Shown here: positions 11,827-24,700 of the stretch, one piece after another
How the letters are laid out: each line of letters begins with the position of its first letter
How positions within the stretch are numbered: the first letter of the stretch is position 1
Source: Formicarius rufipectus
Lineage: Eukaryota > Chordata > Aves > Passeriformes > Formicariidae
Reading direction: 5' to 3'
Assembly: GCA_013399695.1 (NCBI GenBank)
Contig: VXAU01004744.1
Coordinates: 1,053,191 to 1,117,190 of the forward strand
DNA: 64,000 nucleotides
Translations under genes and position numbers: made by a program
The notes under the pieces: generated by a model
What the model saw: the letters and a program-made list of their open reading frames with translations, nothing else
Databases searched by the model: none
Told to the model about the DNA's origin: nothing

Positions 11827-14256
11827 TTACTCCTGTCTCCCTCTTTTCCCCAACATTTTTTTTTTTTTGTAGTACATGCAGGAGTAGACATTGAAAGCTC
11901 TGGAAAAAGGGAATAAAAATGTTTTTTACACTGGAGTTTTAATAGATGTATTTTTCCTTTGTCCATCTTTCACAGTTGCATTGATCATAAAAGCATATAT
12001 TTTGCACTGAGCAGCTCTGAGTGAACGTAGGCTACAGTAAGTCATGAGCAGATTCAGTCACAAGGAGAGAAGGACATGTTGTGTTATAGCTGCCAATAAA
12101 GAGGTTGTAAATGTGACATTTGAGTTAAATTGCTTAGCTACCATTTTTTATGAGCCTTTCTTTTCTTCTATTTTTGTTTCCTTTTGTCTGGAAGTAAAAA
12201 GAGGTGCAAGCTTTCTGTTTTTATTGGGTTGTATAAAAGAATCAGTCATTAGAGGTAAGCTCTAACCTCATCCTCTAGGTTTAGGAGGAAAAAGTCCAAG
12301 CCCAAGAGGCAACGTGGTAGAATTTCCACATTTTCAGTCACAGTTGATATGAATTGGCTGAGCATGTCCCTGACAAGAACACCCACCAACATGGACCTCT
12401 ACATGATGTGACTTTTTGAGTAAGTATGCAGATGCCTGAAGTCTTTCCTCCCCTGGAGACTGCCACAATCCAAGGAGTTAGTGAAATTGGCTCAGATAAG
12501 GATCACCTAAGCCAAGCTGGTTGGTACTAGTAGACAAGACTTGTTCTGTGCATCCCCAGGAAGATTTATGAGTAGTTCTGGAGCTTCTATGGGGATGATT
12601 TTGGGTTCAGGGGAGTTTTAAAATATGGGGAGAAGTGGAAGTGTCGTGTGATTTTCCTTGGGTAGAGAGAAGAGCTATCACACAAAACAGTAGTCCTTGA
12701 TCATGCATGAAGGTGCAAACTGTTTCTCCCTGCACCTGCTGGGATAAAACTGGCCTAAGATTTTTTTTTTCCAAGTTTCTTCTAATGTTCATGTAGCAGC
12801 TCTGCAGAAATCATGTAAGAAAATTAATCTCTTGCTGCCTTCAGTTGTAAGGGGAAGAAGCAGAACAATTCTTTACCATACTTTCTATAGCTCAGAATTA
12901 TTTACTATAGTAATTATTTTGGAATGTCAGGGTAATTTTAGGATCTCTTTATTTTCTGGCAAAAACTCACAGAGATAAAAATGGCTCTTGCCATACTGGT
13001 ACAGTGGCAACCACTGCAAAGCAAAGTGCCCCCCTGAGATGTGAAACTCAACAGTTTCCCATTGAATGCCGGACCAGCTGTGAAAGGAGGAGGAATAAAA
13101 GGTGATATGAGTTAGATTTATGCTGATGTATGAGGTGAGTGTAGGCTTTTGCTTAGAAGTTGCTAGAAGGTCATGGTATTTTACCAACTGAGATTTATAC
13201 ATTTGAAAATGAACCTCCAAATGGGAATGTTTCCAAAGTCTAATAAAGCAGAGCTATGCTCATACACCGACCTTGGCAAGCCTGCAGGTAAGTTCCACAA
13301 CTTCTACCACCTTATAAACACTAAGATGGGTTATACAGAAAAAACTATAGAGGCTCTATTTAGAGACTTATGGTAGCAAGTAGGCAGAAAAACTTCAAAA
13401 CCACCAATTTAATTTATTGAAGGTCTCAACAGGAATATATAGGAAAAAATTCTGTCTTCCACTGCAAATATTCCCCCAGCAACTCAATCTACCTGCCAAG
13501 AGAACCCAGAATTTGGGGCAATGGGTGGGGGAGCAATGTTAAACTCATTCAATAATACCACTAAGCAAAATTTGAAGGATGAACATGAACCTGGATCTGT
13601 ATTTTACCTGATGAGCTCAGCAAGGAAGACTATGGCTGAGAGGTTCTTCAAGCTGTAGTTTATTATTTGTGTAGTTGTATATCATGGTATATCAAGAGAA
13701 TACCCACTGGGACCAAGGGGTATTTTTCGAAGTTTTCCAAACTGTCTCTGATTTTCATAAAGGTTCTTAAAAGTTTCTTTTGTGCATCCAAGGTGGGAAA
13801 ACATGGGTGAGATCAAAAAGTTGTTCCTAGTTCCAGCTAAAATGCAGCTAATGCCAGTTCAGGGTTCAGGATCTCCACTTCCAGGGATACAGAGCATGAC
13901 AGAAAAAAACCCCACAGGCCAGTACTAGAGTCTGCACAATTCCAGGGCACAAAGTAGAGCAGTCTGAGGAAATGGCAACTCACACCAGCATCCTCCCAGC
14001 TTGCCAATGCAGCAGGGCACCATGGCTCTGCCTGTGCTTACTCTCTGCCACTCCTGAAATCTAGGAATGTCTGAAGGCTGATTTATGCTGACTGTGCTAT
14101 AGTGGCACAGCATAAAGAGGTCACAGTGAGTGATGGAATTTATTTGCACAATTGCAGAAAATTACAGAAATCACAGTTGTCACATCCGTTTGTAATAATC
14201 TTGTATCAAACTATCATTAAGTTTTTCATTAAATATTTTTTTTTGTCATCAATATA
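11827..14256. other. Non-coding stretch, no gene recognised
   Basis: Mostly unique sequence. It contains a consensus 5' splice site at 13285-13293 with an upstream acceptor-like site (see findings), but no confirmed gene. The minus-strand frame 12927-13220 and the plus-strand frame 13173-13376 overlap on opposite strands and are not recognised. Confidence 0.5.
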
Positions 14257-14799
14257 GACAGTGGGATTGCATGCACTCTCAGCAAGTTTGTTGAAGACAC
14301 CAAGCTGTGTGGCATGACTGACATGCTGGAGTGAAGGGATGCCATCCAGAGGGACCTGGACAGGCTTGAGAAGTAAGCTTGTGCAAACCTCATGAAGTTC
14401 AACACGGCCAAGTGCAAGGTCTTGTAGCAGAGTCAGGGCCATCCCAAACACAAATACAGGCTGAGTGGAGAATGGATAGACTGCAGCCCTGGGGAGAAGG
14501 ATTTGGGGGCATTAGCTGATGAGAAGCTCAACATGGCCCAGCAATGTGTACTCACAGTCCAGAAAGCCAATTGTGTCCTGGGCTGCATCAAAAGACATGT
14601 GGCCAGCAGGGAAATGAGGGTGATTCCATTCATCTACTCTGCTCTGGTGAGACCTCACCTGGAGTACAACATCCAGCTCTGGGGTACCCAGCACAGGAAG
14701 GACATGGAGATGATCAAGGTGCTAGAGCACCTTTCCTATAAAGACAGGCAGAGAGAGTTGAGGCTGATCAACCTCGAGAAGGCTCCAGGGAGAGCTTAG
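14257..14799 (+). pseudogene. CR1 ORF2 reverse transcriptase, C-terminal fragment, broken
   Basis: One plus-strand frame from 14257 to the stop at 14797-14799 reads as the C-terminal part of CR1 reverse transcriptase. It starts with 'DSGIACTLSKF' and continues through 'DTKLCGMTDMLE', 'RDAIQRDLDRLEK', 'LMKFNTAKCKVL', 'VLGCIKRHVASRE', 'RPHLEYNIQLWGT' and 'RQRELRLINLEKAP'. Three in-frame stops (after DMLE, after RLEK and after CKVL) interrupt the N-terminal third, leaving an uninterrupted part of 98 codons from the methionine at 14503. The catalytic motif that is normally (F/Y)ADD reads FVED here, so two of its residues are changed. This is a dead copy with no expected function. The protein would have copied the element's RNA into DNA at the integration site. 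Confidence 0.93.
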
Positions 14800-15158
14800 A
14801 GTCCCTTCTAGTACCTAAAAAGAGCTTATAAGAAGACTGGAGAGGGACTTTTTACAAGGGCATGTAGTGAAAGGCACATAATCATGGCTTTAAACTGACA
14901 GAGGATAGGTTTAAATTGGATATTAGGAGGAAATTATTTACTGTGAGGATGGTGAGGCACTGGAAGAAGTTGCACAGAAAAATTGCACATGCCCCATCTC
15001 TGGAGGTGTTCAAGACTAGGTTGGATGGAGCTTTGAGGAACCTGGTCCAATGGAAGGTGTCTCTGCCCACGGCAGGGGGATTGGAATGATCTTTAGAGAT
15101 GATTTTAGATGTTCTTTAAAGTCCTTTACAACTCAAACCTTTCTATGATTATATGATT
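14257..15158 (+). mobile_element. CR1 LINE (copy 2), 3' part with ORF2 remnant
   Basis: The longest CR1 copy in the window. It begins inside the reverse-transcriptase ORF and runs through the 3' UTR, with 'aggtttaaattggatattag', 'gaggtgttcaagactaggtt' and 'cctttacaactcaaaccttt', to a decayed 'ctatgattatatgat' tail near 15158. The 3' UTR is of a different subfamily from copies 1 and 3, since it has 'ggaacctggtccaatggaag' in place of the 'gtgactcttggggatgg' block. It is 5'-truncated, as most CR1 insertions are. The 5' edge is where recognisable coding sequence begins. Confidence 0.95.
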
Positions 15159-15681
15159 TTTACCACTACATTTTTCCCTTGTATTGTCTTTCCAGGATCC
15201 AGGAAGAAAGGCAAATTATATTTTACATTAGTCAAGCAAATACTGTTTTAAATTTTAGTATATTTTGTGATTCATTGTGTTTTTAAACTTTGTAAACCAA
15301 AGATGTACTTATACCTCTGATATATTTCCATGTGAAATGTACTAAAGGAGCTCTTTGAAATAGCTAGATACAGGTAATATCATTGGTGTGTTTGCATGCA
15401 GCCTTCTCCTATAAAAAACTTGAGGAGCTGCCCTTTTCATGGCCTTTCAGGTTCTATTTGCCAGGGACATAAAATATTTTAGCATGAATAAGAAGTAGAG
15501 TGCACAATATGATGTGTATAAACATGTGCTCTTTGGAGCTACCAGTGTGTTCTGTCTTAGCAGAATTGCTGAAGGGGTGGAATTGTGGAATTATGAACAG
15601 GGTCCCAACTCTAGGAATTTTTTGTTACATTATATAACTACTGTATTTTTTCCCTAATTTTTCCTTATTGTTTTCTAAAAG
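15159..15681. other. Non-coding stretch, nothing recognised
   Basis: AT-rich unique DNA between CR1 copy 2 and the T/G tract. No frame or repeat is worth naming. Confidence 0.5.
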
Positions 15682-15749
15682 TTTTTTTGTTTGTTTGTTT
15701 TTTTGTTTGTTTTTTTTTTGTTTGTTTGTTTTGTTTTTTTTGTTTGTGT

Positions 15750-15782
<33 letters not shown>

Positions 15783-15784
15783 TT
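15682..15784. repeat. (TTTG)n / poly-T low-complexity tract
   Basis: About 100 bases of irregular TTTG, TTTTG and T-run units. It generates a spurious Phe/Cys-rich plus-strand frame (15687-15875) that should not be annotated as a membrane peptide. Confidence 0.95.
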
Positions 15785-18740
15785 AAAATCTGTTTTTAAT
15801 TTAGTGAACTGTACAGGGTGTTGCTCGCCAGCTTACTGTATATTGTGTAGCTCTGACAAACTGGTTATACTTTAGGGCTGGGTTCAGTTTCTAGGAGTGT
15901 ATTTCACTATGCAAGACTGATCTGGTTTGTGGAGTCTTGCCAGTGCTACCCATAAAGTGGACTCTCACCTAACATAAACTTTTTAGGGCTTATCCTACAT
16001 CTGCAGTTTGTGATTTGTGGAACACACAGCTCATGTGCTGGGAGATGTATGGAACTCCCAGCTGGTTTCATTAATGTAGGTTTCCAGTTGTGTTTTGGAG
16101 ATCTGCTTTTGTCCATGTTGAGCAATGTTTTTGCAACGATTTTGACTCTTACAGCATAAAATCTTTGAAATGGTGGAATTTATACTTGAACACAGTAATA
16201 GCAAAAAAATAACTTTTTTTTCCTTTCCTCCCCTCAAGATTCATATTGTTGCTCTTGCAAAGGAAGCATCATTCACCAGATGTTGATCCCTCTCCTCTGG
16301 TTAGAAGGATTGACCTTCCAGTTTCACTAAATAGTATTTGGCACAGCAATTAGAAATGTTTTGCATTTAAATGTAATTGGTCTCTCATGCAAACAGAGGA
16401 TAGTACCAAAAATTTGTGCCTGTATTCCATACCATTTCAGAGAAAAGACTGAATCTTGGCTCTGGTTTTTTTTTTTTTTTTNACCACTTTTATTTAAGTA
16501 ATAAATCCAACTTTGAGTAGGATATCTTACCTTATTTCAGTACTCACTTGAGTCTTGCTGACCACATTGACTTTGTATTTTGGGAGTCAAACCCAAATGT
16601 CTTTCCAAACTGTGTGATTGTAAACCCATAAACTGGTGTGGCCTTAAGTCCTTAAGTAAGCCTTAGTGCATGCCAGATGAGACATCCTGGGACTATGATA
16701 TGTGATAGTACAGACCTAGTTTGTCCTCTCTGGAGGGAGGACTTGCCAGGTGCATTGCAATCAGAGCTCTCTTGGGGTACTCTCATGTGATTCTGTGTCA
16801 GGCAGGTAAAGTGAATGTGGGGTCCTTCTAGAAGAATAACAGGGAGGTAAATGGGCTATTTAGACAAAATGTGTGAAGGCTGGCCTTGCAGCCTAGAGGA
16901 TGCAGTGCTCTGAACAGCAGCTTGACAATTTGAGTACTTAAAGTCAGACAAGGTTGTTTCTTAGGTTTTAGAATATTTTTATATACATGCCTTCCTAATC
17001 TGCAACACAAGCAAAACGTTTATAACCAGCAGGACTATTTTGTGAAATGCAGACCAGAGACTATAATATTAAATTTTCTCACTTTCAATGATTTATTTAA
17101 TTTTTATTTCCTCTCTGCAATACTTTATAATTGGATGTACTTTTTGACTTTCCCTATGTTTTAACATTATTTAAACATTATTATCATTACCTTATTATTA
17201 ATATGCAAGTGTGCTTGCTCATTATTTTCTCTCATTGCCATAAAATCCACAATTCTTGTCCAGTACAGAATTTTATAAATCTGCAATTATATTACATTTT
17301 TAAACTATTTAAAACAGTGAGACCTAGTGTATTGTCAACAATTAATTTTGTAAGTCAGTTTGAATTTACTCTTAGAACACATCAACAAAGAGGTAGCAGC
17401 TTTGAACTATGTGGCTCACTATGCCCCATGCACTGCAGAACAGCATACACTAAAATTTCTGGAGCTACTTCTGTAGCTGTACAAAACCAGTGTAGTTATA
17501 GTTCATTGAATATACAAATCCCACATCACTAGATGGAACATTTGAGACCCGGGAGGTAAAAACCTCTACAGTTGTCATACTTTCAACCAGTTTTCTCATT
17601 TGTCTAAGTACAAAAATCTTTATATGTATTTGAATATGCTGGCCATAGAAATAGTTTTACCTTGGAAGACAGATATCCTAGAACTGAGAGAGCTAATTGC
17701 TCATGTCTTTGGAGATCAGGGAAATTGTTCTACCTTCTCTCAAAGGTGCATCTACATTAGTAATTTAGTGTCCTGAAGAATGCTCTTGGTGTAGAGAGCC
17801 ACTTTTCTGAAGGTCATGTGTGTAAGGAAAGTTGTGCAATGAACTGAAACTGAGCAGTCTGTAATTGGGTGGCTTACTGTGTCTTGTATTACTTGTATTA
17901 TACCTACAGAAATCATACATGGATTGAGCTTTTGAAACACAGAGATTGTAATTAACAAATAATAAGAGCTAATTAGTTTGCTATTAATGGATAATTTAAC
18001 ACACTGAGAGTGGATTGGAAAACTTGTCAGCGCTTGTGAATGAAGTATAGGATGTCTTGGTGAAGCCATTTGACAATCTGCAACACTGACTTCTTAGGAG
18101 TGAAAAAATATTGTCACAATTTTCATATATCTGGCACATTATATCTGTTCTTAATATTTCTGACAAAATTATAGAGAGATTAGAAAGAAAACATTTGAGA
18201 TGAGTAGAGGATACATTATGAAAAAGAATCATGGGACAGGTTGAAGCTGTGGATGTGTCAGAAAGTTCAGATGTCCAACTGGGAAGCTGCTACTCAAACT
18301 TTATAATGAGGATCTCTTTCCCTGTCTTGACCTCTCTCCCCAAGTCTGGCATTTGGCTTTACAGCACATTGGTCAGTTCTTCAGTCACCATTTCCTTGAA
18401 CGTTTATAGCTTCACTTTAAAGGTGGAATTCTCATCCTGAAGATGATAATCCTTCATCATGTAAAATGCCCATGCTGTAATAAGATCTTCTTGTGGGGAC
18501 AAATGTGTTATTAGGTGTCAGTCTGCAGGCTCGGGTCATCCGCCAGCTGTTACACTGCACAGGTTGTATTTTTTTGCAACATTTGGTGGAACATTTCAGG
18601 ACTGTGGGATTATCTGAACCAGATGTGAAAAGGCATCTCCTTGACACAAGTGTGCAATTAGTCATAAGTGATTACCCATGACCCTTTGTGTGCAAGGGGA
18701 GAGAAACTTAGGGTTAACTGCTGTCTGCACCTTAACTGAA
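15785..18740. other. Non-coding stretch, no gene recognised
   Basis: One undetermined base sits at 16482 after a poly-T run. The 133-codon frame at 17131-17532 has no recognisable domain and is within chance expectation for this composition. No repeat family was recognised. Confidence 0.5.
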
Positions 18741-18745
18741 GAGGG

Positions 18746-18785
18746 CTATAAAAGTTCCTCTCTTATACTTCTCAGACTTCATCCA
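18746..18785 (+). promoter_or_regulatory. TATA-box-like core promoter candidate
   Basis: 'gctataaaag' at 18745-18754 is a strong match to the TATA consensus. About 30 bases downstream lies a pyrimidine/A start-like context ('tctcagacttcatcc'). A 5' splice-like site 'acaaggtcagt' follows at 18934-18944, about 155 bases from the putative start. TATA-like strings occur by chance in AT-rich DNA, so this is only a candidate. Confidence 0.18.
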
Positions 18786-21700
18786 GTTTTCTGCTTCGGA
18801 GATTTTTTCAGGGACGTGTAAACAAGAAGAAACCTAGAAATCCAAGTTGTACTTGGAAAGCTGTAACAGAAAGTATCCAAGAAAGAGACCTGAGTCCTTG
18901 TTTTTCTGCACCTTTCTCTGCTGTTTTTGGTTACAAGGTCAGTGTAATATCACGGTCTCTTCCCACTGAAGGGATTGGATCTACTGATCCAAGGACAAGA
19001 AGCAAATGAAGGATATTCCTTTGACTATAGAATCTTTCTCTTTTCTATGGAGTAGGACTACCATTTTGGGTTACTTCTACTGTCAGTAATTCCAGTAACA
19101 TGACAAAGGGAGAAATATGAGACTCTCATGGGGCTATGCCTGTCAACATCCACACCTTAACTCCTGGAAACTGGTAAGCACAATTCCTAGACCACTGGTC
19201 AAATGCTATTTCTAAGAGCTAACAGAGCCTAACTCAGTTTCTAAATTGATCTAAGTGGCAGCTCTATCCCAGTGTATTTGTAGGGCTGCTTGTACAGTGG
19301 GCTTCCTATATATGCTGAGATATAGGAACATATCTGCTGAGATATAGGAACATATCTGTTGTATGTTTGTTGACATAACTAAATAGATGACTTTATAGCA
19401 AGTTGTAGAAACGTACTTACATAGTTGTGATGTCATTGGGAACCATGTGAAGGCTTTTATTATTTAGACACAAATGGAAATCTTAAATGCTTTTGATAAA
19501 ATTACATATTAACTTATGTTCTTTAGTTGATGAATGATCTTGCTTTGTGGGATTGGTGTTCATCTTTACCTACTCAGTATGACTTCATACCTGATTTCCC
19601 TTAGTTATGTTTGTAGGCTATGAATTGGTTAGGAGTCTACATTTATTTTTGAAAGAAGAGGCCATAGCTCTGATACAGTAAAAGAAAAAAAAAAGTAGCT
19701 GGTGCTACATAAACTTTGAGCAGCAGGTGGAGGTATAACCCCCCACAGGTTGCAAGCTCTTGCCACGGAAGGTAAAGGTAGAAAAAGATGACTAAATTGA
19801 ATTGAATTCTGCCTACTTTCTTCTCTTCATCCAAATTGCCTCAGACTTTTCAACACTGATATTTACTTGTTAGTTGTCATCCAAATCTCTAACACAGTTA
19901 ATGCAGACTGGGCGAATGTGGGGAAATCGAGTGGTACCATCTGCTTACTGAGACATTGTGTGAAGGCAGAGCTTCTCCCTTACTCCTTCAGAGGACCTGT
20001 GGACAAGGAGTCTGGGACTAAACATGTCTCACATGAGATCCTCACCAGTAAGTGTAATAATTGCCTATGACTGACTTTGGAAAAGGAACAGGCCTTCACA
20101 ATTTTCCCTGTGGTTGTAACCTTCCTAACAGCACTGCTGCTGTCAGAGGAAATCCCTGCTGTAGTGTTAAACTTTCACTTGCAGCCCTGAGGATGGGTGT
20201 CCGCAGACCAGATCATATCTCCTACCCTATTCAAGTCAATAGCACATGGAAAATTAGGCCCTGTGAGAGTTGTTTCATCACAGCTACTTTTGTGGCCAGT
20301 GGAAATTTGGATTGTCTGAATGAAGAGATGATTTCTTAAGCATAGTGTCTTTATGGGAAATCAAGAGCCTGCCTTTCCTCAATGAGCTATTTAAAAGACT
20401 TTAAAATACCAGTCTACCTCTTCCACTCCTTCAGAGTGGGGCCAGTGAGGTCTTCCAGGCAGTTTTGGGTTCCCAATGTTGGCCAGGCTCAGACAAAGAA
20501 GCTTTGGCATTTCTTCCCCGGAGAAATTTTCTTTCCCTTCAGCAGTGGTCAGTTCTTTCTTAATCTGCATGATTTTGCGTAAGAAATATCTCAGTGTAGA
20601 TTTAAGCCTTTTATCATCTTTTTTGAAAGTTTTTTTTCTTCCTCAAGTGCGTACCATCAAGTCTGATCTGCATGTAACACATTTACTTCTGAGTTTTTGA
20701 GCACTGCCTGCACTGTAAAATTTAATGGACATCAAGGGAAGAATATTTGTTGGTCAAACAACAATTTTCCAAGATTTATAGTTTCTATCACTCCTGGCTA
20801 TGACCTTAACCTCCATCCCAGCCACCCCTCTCAGCATGCAGCTGAATTTTTCCAGTTTCATGGTACACTTGAAGTTTTTCAGAATTCAGTATTCATACCG
20901 AGTCCTGACAAAGCGTTGAGTGTTCACTGAATGTTCAGATAAATATTAGACCCCAGCATTGCCCTCCAGATGGAGAAAAAAAAAAAAATCAAAACAACCT
21001 TTGGAGGTGAGGTCAGCTTCACCCAATGCTTCCCTGTCATCTGTGACAGCTCTGTCCTGACTATGTATGTGTAGGTCCTTCTCTCTGCAGCTGGATGGCT
21101 CTGGGTACAACCTGAGCAGAAGATGGGCAAGGGTTGGTGGCACCTGTGTGTTGACATGGTCTCTGGGCAGAAAGTGAAATTCTGTTCCAGCAATAAGGGA
21201 TTAGCATGTGTGAAAGAGAGCTCTGACTGCAATTTCCCTTTGGCACCTAAGATACATGCTTAACTTTGAAGGTGGAAGCCAGTCTATAGAAGCAAAATGG
21301 CCCTTTTGCTCACTCGCAGTGTGATACGAGCTGAAGTCTTGTGGGATCAGCACTCTTGTTTGGATTTCTGAATTCCTACCAGATCAGAGCATTTAGTTTG
21401 GACCATAAGAGAGGCAGAAGCTGTTCATGAGGCTTGGGTCCAAATTTCTACACCATCTGCTGTGTTTGTAGATCAATGTGGAGATTTGAGCCTGCTGTAA
21501 AAGTGGAGGGAACAGAAAGTAATGTTTAATAAAGGACTTAAATGAACAGGAAAAATATGGAATGAACCCAAAAAGTGTCCATCCATGTTCCCGTGCATCA
21601 TAAATTAGGGAGTAGCACTAAACAGAGAAAAAAGGACAGGCAAGGGACAATGGAATACTAAAAGCAAAGGTAAAATGAAGCAATTTTTCAGTGGTATAGT

Positions 21701-24700
21701 GAAGGTGATCAAGTCTTGATTACTCACCTGGAGTTGAAAGTGAGACCTAATGTCTTCTTCGGCAACTTTTGGCTACAGGTTCTGGAGACAGACATGGGAA
21801 ATAAGAGTGTGGCAGCTCTGAGACCCTGGTCTTGAATCAAGACAATGTGATCAGCTCGAATCTCTTCCCTAGGACTGCTCCTGAAATTTCCAGTGTAAGC
21901 CCTTCGTGTATCTGGTTGGAGAAAATCAGAATATGTCTAATGGGAAGAACATTATATTTCAGAGGTGGGGCTGACTTATATAAACATAAGATACTGGTAG
22001 TGAATATTGTTATGTTTAATTAAGATTGGAAATTGGAGAATTAGCAAGAAATGCAATATAGTTATGTTTAATTGGACAAAATATTATCTCTGTTACTCTT
22101 TTGAATCTTTTTGCAGGAAATTGCTTTCAGATGAAATTACCATCCCCATTATTTTAATTGGAAAATAACTTTAAGAAGAAAAGTCTGGTACTTCATAATA
22201 AAAGTAGTGTAAATTTTACAGTAGGACTTAATAGCCAAAAAAAGGGAAATATTAATGGAAATATCTATATGTCATTACATAAAAGCCAAATCAGGAACAG
22301 GCTCATGGTTTTCCTTCTGAACACCACTTCTTTAACTGATGTGATTTTCAGTGTCTTTCCAAAGCAAGTAGGAATATTCTTCAAAATTTTATGTTGCTAG
22401 AGTGGCAATGAGAGGTTTAAACATCATTAAAGCTCTCTTAGTAAAAAAAGAATGAGTAATACTATGTGCTGTGAAACCACAGAACTTGAGTGATGACTGA
22501 ATCACCTGGCACTGTCTTTTTAACTCAAGCCCTGCCATGTCTGAATGTGTGGGGTGTTTTTATTTTCCTATCTTGGGTCTGCTGCTTCTCCCTTCCCCTT
22601 TTGTCCATGTGAGTTTATTTTTCATTCTGCTTTTTGTTGTTTAGGTAGGTGCAGTAATGGCATTCCCAGGACAACACTGGCAAGCACTGTCTTCCTTTCT
22701 GGAATAGGAAAGCAAAAGCTATTTCAAAGCTGAAATCTGATTATGCAGCGCACCCTGTATTTGGGGCAAAGTTTTTGGAGGCTAAACATAAAACGTTACT
22801 GTGTACATTTCCTCCAATGGCCAAGGAGAGAGATATATCGAACAATCTGATCTCTAATCCTTGGTATTAGATTATTTATTTGTTTTAGGCAATGAGGAAT
22901 GTTATTTGATCTTTTGCTCACTGCCATTTGTCTTGCAGACTACACTGCAGATGCACTGGGAAAAGATTATGTTCCTTCATCTCTCAAATAAGCTTTTTGC
23001 TTGTTTGTCATGGCTTTTGTAGAGCTTTCAAGCTTGAATTTCTGTGTGGGCTTAGGTAAATTTTTGTTCTCCTTGAAGCTAAAAAACACAGTAACCTACT
23101 TAAAAGAATCAAGCTATGAAAGCACCACCTTTTTCTTGTGTTCCAGTTAATCCACAAGATATTTAGGAGCATGGTATCTAAGTGGATGGACACAGCTTTG
23201 AAAGATAATAAAAATAACTTGATAAAAGAAATTAAAAAAAATGTAAAATACTTAAATGAGACCTTTAAAATGTTCTTTGCAACTTCTCAATACAGGATTT
23301 AGAAATTTCTTTAAATAAAGACAATAATGCATGCACACACACGTGTGGCTTTCTGAAAGAAATTGGACTTGAAAAATAATATTATCTTTGTCTGCTGAAA
23401 ACATTTAATGCTCTCCCTTACATCTTATTCACCTTTAATTTATTAATCCTTGCTACACTTCCCTCTATATTTTCTATGTAGAGACCTGAAACAGGCAGAT
23501 ATCAAGACCTGGGCTCATAAGGGAATGTCATCGCATAAATCCTCCAATTATGCTGATATCAGGGGGACTTGAATGCCTATATGCCTGGAAACATCAATAA
23601 CCTGTGCTGAAATTCTTTGGTCCAAGAAAACACCACGAGTCTGGTCAGGGAAGAAACTGAAGCTGGGATTGCAGAAATGTCAGATCGGTGCTGTAGTCAT
23701 TGGGCAGCATTTCTGTCTGCTGCCTCCTCCTCTTTATTTGCCCACCTGTCCGCCCTCACACACTTTTGCTCATGGAGTGCCTACGTGATGAAGTTGTACC
23801 AACAGGATGAGACCTTTTAGCTTCCTGTACATTCAGAGTAGCTCCAGCTCACTGTCTTCACTTTGCAAACGAGGATCTCTGACAGGTACCTGCCATCCAG
23901 TTTTTGCCAAAAGTTATGACAGGAGACCTAAGAGAAATACAGAACATTAACTGTGTTATAAGGTCCAAATGTGGACTATTGCTGAGCTACTAATCCTTTT
24001 TTTCAAACAGTTTTGTGATTACCTCGTCCTTGTGCTGTCTACAATATTAAAGATATCATATGGTTAAATTTTGCATTTTTTCTTCCCCTCCCTTTTTTAA
24101 AAAATATTTCCTTTTCAAATTTTTATTTATCTCCACATTTTGTATGTGCAATCTGTCAGTTGCAGTTTAATCTTTAGCTCTGACAGATTATCACCTTAAA
24201 AATTATATAAATTCTTCAATTCCCTGCTTCTTTGCTAGGGAAACATACAAAATATGGTATTTTGGATTAGAAATCCCAACTTAAGCAACACAGTTTCATT
24301 ATTTACTTAGATTAAGCTAAAAACATTTGTCATTAGGAACGCAAGAGGTAATTTCCTGCCAGAACACCCAAACCTTTGACATTTTCCCTTCAAAAATCCT
24401 TAAATGTGTGGTAGAGTATCAAAGCCTTTTCCCTGCCATCATCAGAAAAGGTCAATGGTTTCTGACAGATGCATATTAGGCCTGACTTAATTATGACTGA
24501 GTGCCACAAAGTTTTATAACATCTGTTATCCAGTGACTAAAGAGTGTCTATAATTCTATTTTTCTTAAAGAACTAGCAGATGAAAATGACAATTTTAGTT
24601 GGGAAATCTGAACTGGCAGAAGGAAAAAAAGTCCTTTTTTCCTGGAATATTTCTAGTAATTGCTATAATTTTGAAGCAACTCAAACATTAAAAATTCCCA

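Noticed and set aside
11673..11966. Frames crossing the N run
   Set aside because: They contain about 20 unknown residues and exist only because N is not read as a stop.
14206..14694. Several minus-strand frames over CR1 copy 2
   Set aside because: Antisense shadows of the CR1 ORF2 remnant on the plus strand.
15687..15875. Phe/Cys-rich plus-strand peptide
   Set aside because: It is the translation of a TTTG/poly-T tract.
17425..17460. Weak resemblance to the start of U6 snRNA ('cagcatacactaaaattt')
   Set aside because: The match covers fewer than 20 bases and nothing downstream matches the rest of U6.
17131..17532. 133-codon plus-strand frame
   Set aside because: Same chance expectation; no domain or conserved motif visible.
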